From an uncultured Alphaproteobacteria bacterium (GTDB taxonomy: Bacteria; Pseudomonadota; Alphaproteobacteria; Rs-D84), in the NCBI GenBank assembly GCA_947305255.1, contig CAMZDE010000003.1, forward strand, positions 1 through 46,581: a stretch of 46,581 nucleotides of DNA. The letters are read 5' to 3'. A model generated the notes under the pieces. The model worked only from the letters and a program-made list of their open reading frames with translations, had not been told where the DNA came from and made no database searches. Positions 38,461-46,581 of the stretch are shown here, piece by piece; the stretch's first letter is position 1, and each line of letters begins with the position of its first letter. The position numbers and the translations under genes are program-made.

Positions 38461-38850
38461 TTACATACCACATTCATTACATGCCGGACGAACACGAACA
38501 TATGTGTTTGACGGAACGTATTTAATTACTGGTTTATATTCTTGGATTGTTTCACGAACAAAATATTCACGATTAACAACCGCAGATACAGGTTTCATTT
38601 GATATGGACATGGACGATATGCATTCATACGTGGCGCATCCCATGTGCGTTGATAACGTGTTGTTGTGTTTATTTCTTCGTTAACGCTTTCGCATTCAAC
38701 AATAGTCACAACCGACCCAGATTCAGCCGCAGCCCTATCCAGCGCAGCACGCATTTGTTCTGCGTCGCAATTTGGAACCGTCACACGATAATAATCCGCA
38801 AATGCAACACTGGAAAACAAAGCAACAAAAACAAAAATCAATTTCTTCAT
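38461..38850 (-). CDS. small secreted hypothetical protein
   Basis: ATG at 38850; signal peptide MKKLIFVFVALFSSVAFA. Confidence 0.6.
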   Translation of the reverse strand: MKKLIFVFVALFSSVAFADYYRVTVPNCDAEQMRAALDRAAAESGSVVTIVECESVNEEINTTTRYQRTWDAPRMNAYRPCPYQMKPVSAVVNREYFVRETIQEYKPVIKYVPSNTYVRVRPACNECGM

Positions 38851-39030
38851 ATGATATCCCTTTGTTGGTGTGTTCCCAAAAACCATTCGGCAGTGGGAAG
38901 TTTTTGTTCTCTCTGCAATCCCCGTTGATTGGCATTGTATAACATATTTTTTCATCTGCAACAAAAAGATAGTTGACAAAACGCAAAAATTGTATTATAT
39001 TTAGTACATAAAGAAAAGGAAGTAATTCTT

Positions 39031-39882
39031 ATGAACGATAAAATTGATTCTGTTCGTATGATTATAAAATACAATCCGTACCGTGAATATTTTGGTTCAT
39101 GGACGCCACGTCGGCTGCAAAAAATATTCCGTGAAATATACAAAGATCCTTTTCGACCGTTGGTATATATGGGCATCGGTCAATTATCTATTGATGTAAT
39201 ATGTGATGCGTTATGGGCCGAAATGTCTTATAATCCAACACGATTTGGTTCAACAAATCCTTTCGTTTTTGATGGTGTAAAAAGCATTAAATCATTCTGC
39301 AAAAAATATAAAAATTCAAAAGCACCAGAAGACGATGTTTTGCAAAAAATCATTCGCGAATTAGAATATTTTCTATATTTTATCGGGAAATCCAACCCCG
39401 AATTTAACACAACCGGAAAAATAAAAACCGAACAAATCTTGATAAATTGTGACAGAAACAGAAAATCCGGTTATGGATACAAGGCTTTGGCTTGTTTGAC
39501 ACGCTGTATTCATTTGATTGCGACACAAAACCTTAACGATTACAGAAACAAAAAATTCCGCAAATCAATCCAAGAAGTATCTGTTGCGCGTCATCCAAAT
39601 ATGAAACGATCTAACAAATATGTGAATATTATAAAAATAGAGACAACAAAGAAAGAAGCCGATGATTTATTCAATGCAATAACAAAGAAAAACAGTGAAA
39701 TTATAGATACTGAAACACGGATTAAAAACATGAACGAATACGATCCGCCGGTTGACACGTCGCTGGAAGATTCAGAACTATCGTATAAAGCCCAAGAATT
39801 ACAAGAATTGGAAGAAAGATATGCCCGTACCAAGGCTCAACATGACAACATGTTGGCATATCAGCGTTATTACGAAAAATAA
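39031..39882 (+). CDS. hypothetical protein (no signal peptide, C-terminal coiled coil)
   Basis: 283-aa ORF with GGAAG RBS-like sequence upstream. Confidence 0.6.
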   Translation: MNDKIDSVRMIIKYNPYREYFGSWTPRRLQKIFREIYKDPFRPLVYMGIGQLSIDVICDALWAEMSYNPTRFGSTNPFVFDGVKSIKSFCKKYKNSKAPEDDVLQKIIRELEYFLYFIGKSNPEFNTTGKIKTEQILINCDRNRKSGYGYKALACLTRCIHLIATQNLNDYRNKKFRKSIQEVSVARHPNMKRSNKYVNIIKIETTKKEADDLFNAITKKNSEIIDTETRIKNMNEYDPPVDTSLEDSELSYKAQELQELEERYARTKAQHDNMLAYQRYYEK

Positions 39883-39888
39883 TTAAAA

Positions 39889-39911
39889 ACGCCCAAATGG
39901 GCGTTTTTATC
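39889..39911 (+). terminator. intrinsic terminator
   Basis: AAAAACGCCC-AAAT-GGGCGTTTTT. Confidence 0.8.
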
Positions 39912-39937
39912 AACCATAAAAAAGGAAAAAGCACCCA

Positions 39938-40447
39938 ATGCGCACAATGCAAAAATATACTATAAATCATTTTATGAAAAAACATTTTGATATCAAAGGC
40001 TCTATTATTCTGGGCATGCATGATGCGATTGTTTCGCTGACCGGTTTGATTGCAGGGTTGGCATTCGCTTTCACAGATAAAAACATTACTATTTTATCCT
40101 GTATAATATCGTCAATCACGGCGTCTTTGTCCATGGGTGCAGCAAATTATCTGGCTGTAAAAACAATAAATAAAAAGCATGCAATTCATGCTGCTATTTA
40201 CACAGGCATTTCTTACATGGCAACTTGCGCGATGTTGATTTTACCATTGATAATATTTTACAATAGGTTTATTGCACTTTCATCAGTATTTATACTTGTT
40301 ATACTTATAATTTACTTGTTTAATTTTATTTTTTACAGAAAAAATCAATTTGCGCGACATTTTTATGAAATGTTGACAATATGTTTGGGCGTATCATTGG
40401 TTGCTTTTGTAATTGGTGAAGCGGCAAAATATTATCTGGGCATATAA
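39938..40447 (+). CDS. VIT/CCC1-like integral membrane protein
   Basis: GMHDAIVSLTGLIAGLAFA and ITASLSMGAANYLAVKT resemble VIT1/Ccc1 TM1/TM2; start may be at 39974. Confidence 0.6.
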   Translation: MRTMQKYTINHFMKKHFDIKGSIILGMHDAIVSLTGLIAGLAFAFTDKNITILSCIISSITASLSMGAANYLAVKTINKKHAIHAAIYTGISYMATCAMLILPLIIFYNRFIALSSVFILVILIIYLFNFIFYRKNQFARHFYEMLTICLGVSLVAFVIGEAAKYYLGI

Positions 40448-40474
40448 GAAAACCGCCGTTGCGGCGGTTAAAAT
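40448..40474. terminator. bidirectional terminator-like hairpin
   Basis: AAAACCGCCGTTGCGGCGGTTAAAAT between convergent genes. Confidence 0.65.
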
Positions 40475-40981
40475 TTATTCTTCATCAACCAATGCCATAT
40501 TTAATCCGTATTTCTCTGCCGGACCAATAATACTATATCTTTTCTTGTTTACAAACCCCATCAGGCCGGTCTGGCCATGAAACAAATACGCATATTGGTT
40601 ATCTTGGGCCATTGTCGCCATATCTATTGGTGTTCCATTTGTATAAACCAAATCATGAACAGTATGATCTTTTACCTTTCTTTTTTGTTTCAAACGTAAA
40701 TCCGTCATAGGACACCGGTAAACCAAATTTTCTTTCTCTATTTTTGCGTTTTGTGCCGCAATATATTGCCTGCATTGCTCTTTAGTTTTTGCGCGACGTA
40801 TACATATTTGTAAATCTTCGGGAAAATCAGCAAAATCAATCTGACACGATTCAACAGTGTTACAGTTTTCTTCGGTCATTGTTCCGCGCTGATATCCAAT
40901 CACTTCGCAATCAGATACATCAACCGCCGCAAAACCCAACACTGGCGAAAAACATAACAAAATAAACAACAATTTACGCAT
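40475..40981 (-). CDS. small secreted Cys-containing hypothetical protein
   Basis: ATG at 40981; signal peptide MRKLLFILLCFSPVLGFA. Confidence 0.6.
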   Translation of the reverse strand: MRKLLFILLCFSPVLGFAAVDVSDCEVIGYQRGTMTEENCNTVESCQIDFADFPEDLQICIRRAKTKEQCRQYIAAQNAKIEKENLVYRCPMTDLRLKQKRKVKDHTVHDLVYTNGTPIDMATMAQDNQYAYLFHGQTGLMGFVNKKRYSIIGPAEKYGLNMALVDEE

Positions 40982-41041
40982 AATAAAAAATTCCTTCTTT
41001 GACAAACATTATATCATATTTTTTGCAAAATATATAATAAA

Positions 41042-41067
41042 AAAAACCGCCCATTTGGGCGGATGTT
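41042..41067 (-). terminator. intrinsic terminator after ORF 41068
   Basis: AACCGCCCATTTGGGCGG with A-run giving U-run on minus. Confidence 0.7.
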
Positions 41068-41307
41068 TTAACGACAACCTTTGGACAGTGCTTGTATCAT
41101 CATATCTTTCACAGATTGGCGTGCCACAGCAAACTGTTCAGCGGTCATATATTCTTCATCACACGAATTCATCGCATTTATAATATATGTCATACGGTCA
41201 CCAGTTGACATTTCAATCAAAGAATTATATTTCTTTTCTTGACCATTCTCCACAACAATTCTGCTTTTTTGTATTTTTTGGTTTATTGAACGTAAAAATT
41301 TGTTCAT
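41068..41307 (-). CDS. small hypothetical protein
   Basis: 79-aa ORF with AAGGGT RBS. Confidence 0.5.
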   Translation of the reverse strand: MNKFLRSINQKIQKSRIVVENGQEKKYNSLIEMSTGDRMTYIINAMNSCDEEYMTAEQFAVARQSVKDMMIQALSKGCR

Positions 41308-41328
41308 TTTTTTACCCTTTGTGTTTAT

Positions 41329-41520
41329 TTATGCGCCACGTACGCGACGCCACGAATATGACAACCCCGCATAATATGCAACGCGATCACTGGCAGACAT
41401 CATTTCAGGCGACGAGCAAAAACGATGCACAATTTGATTATTTTGCTTTTCAACAATCTCTATATTCATTGGGTTATACGATTGTAAAAAAGTTTTTTTG
41501 CCTTTTATTATAATATTCAT
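41329..41520 (-). CDS. small hypothetical protein, weak similarity to ORF 41068 (EMxSxxDRxxY)
   Basis: GGAGAT RBS before ATG at 41520; adjacent to ORF 41068. Confidence 0.45.
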   Translation of the reverse strand: MNIIIKGKKTFLQSYNPMNIEIVEKQNNQIVHRFCSSPEMMSASDRVAYYAGLSYSWRRVRGA

Positions 41521-41556
41521 TTCTATCTCCATTTTTTTATATCCCATTTTAGGGCA

Positions 41557-41583
41557 AAAAAACCGCCGAAATCGGCGGTTTAC
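41557..41583 (-). terminator. rRNA operon terminator
   Basis: AAAAACCGCCGAAATCGGCGGTTTA downstream of 5S on minus strand. Confidence 0.75.
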
Positions 41584-41613
41584 TATCGGTTTTTATACCT
41601 TTGTCTGGATTTA

Positions 41614-41732
41614 ATTCTGGCGACGACCTACTCTTCCGTGGCTTAAGCCAAAGTACCATCGGCGATACGGCTTTTCCCTGTCTGGTTCGGAATGGAACAG
41701 AGGGTTACATCCGCTCTATAATCACCAGAATT
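41614..41732 (-). rRNA. rrf: 5S ribosomal RNA
   Basis: Recognisable 5S (CTGGCGACGACCTACTCTTCCGTGGCTTAAGCC... on + strand), downstream of 23S. Confidence 0.9.
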
Positions 41733-41814
41733 AAATCCAGCGAACTCATTATAATCTCACAAATTCTATTGTCAAGAATCTTTCAACGTTCTCTTCAAGC
41801 ATAATATATGATAA

Positions 41815-44560
<2,746 letters not shown>

Positions 44561-44873
44561 TCTTATGCTTGAAGAGAATGTCTTTTAAGCACAAAACCTA
44601 AAAATAACTTGAATGAGCAGACGTTTTCACGTCTTTTAAGCATTTAAGTTGATTCTTGCTCTCTTTAAATTGAATTATCACTTTCGTGATTACTCTCTTT
44701 AGAAAGAATATTTTGAGATTACGATGTTCAACAAATCAAACTTTCGTTTAATTTGCGACATAAAAACCGATTAACAATATATTGCTATGAAAGCAGATTC
44801 CATTGGATATTCATTTGGAATATTTGGAATCAAAAATGAAAAATCATTTTTGATTTCAACCTCATCTTAAAAC

Positions 44874-44950
44874 TGGTGGGTCAGGAAGAACTCGAATCTT
44901 CGACCTTCGCTGTATCAGAGCGACATTCTAACCAACTGAACTACTGACCC
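44874..44950 (-). tRNA. tRNA-Ile(GAT)
   Basis: GGGTCAG acceptor, GTTCAGTTGGTTAGAAT D-arm, TCGCT-CTGATAC-AGCGA anticodon arm (GAT), GAAGATTCGAGTTCTTC T-arm, encoded CCA. Confidence 0.95.
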
Positions 44951-45072
44951 ATAACTAATTGAAGTTTCTGATAGGCCGCAATTCCGCTGATACCAGAATC
45001 TTCGTCCAAAAAAGAGATATTCAGACAGTCGCACTTGGATTTGACCGTTTTCGTGAAAACGGTATTCTCTAT

Positions 45073-46571
<1,499 letters not shown>

Positions 46572-46581
46572 TTCTAAAAAA

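Noticed and set aside
38868-38900. Hairpin TTCCCA...TGGGAA in the 5' UTR of ORF 38461
   Set aside because: Single copy, no U-run, does not match the five-copy leader; insufficient evidence for regulation.
45043-45063. Palindrome ACCGTTTTCGTGAAAACGGT near the 16S 3' end
   Set aside because: Likely ordinary rRNA spacer processing hairpin; no further evidence.

Overview
The window looks like an alphaproteobacterial chromosome segment of moderate-to-low GC; lineage is inferred from gene content only. It holds the 5' end of gyrA, rpmH, valS, comF, a partial division/cell-wall cluster (mraY-ftsW-murG, no murD between), a PBP1A, an IMPase-like gene, rpmE, five adjacent VirB6/TrbL-like membrane proteins, a UvrD/PcrA helicase, dnaQ, rpmA/rplU, several large Cys-rich secreted proteins, and a complete rRNA operon on the minus strand (16S - tRNA-Ile(GAT) - 23S - 5S). 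The strongest unexplained signal is a structured RNA leader of about 175-230 nt found at five loci. It has its own promoter-like -10, long-range helices that covary between copies, and an antiterminator/terminator switch. Four copies precede members of a small secreted-protein family (conserved signal peptide, 'HIATTAYVKGAYN' and 'IYTTWD' motifs, variable middle). The fifth precedes an unrelated Cys-containing secreted protein. I also see a pair of related sRNA candidates sharing an upstream motif at fixed distance from the -10 box and an ACCGTGGT loop, and a 103-nt intergenic element repeated in inverted orientation next to two of the leader-controlled genes.
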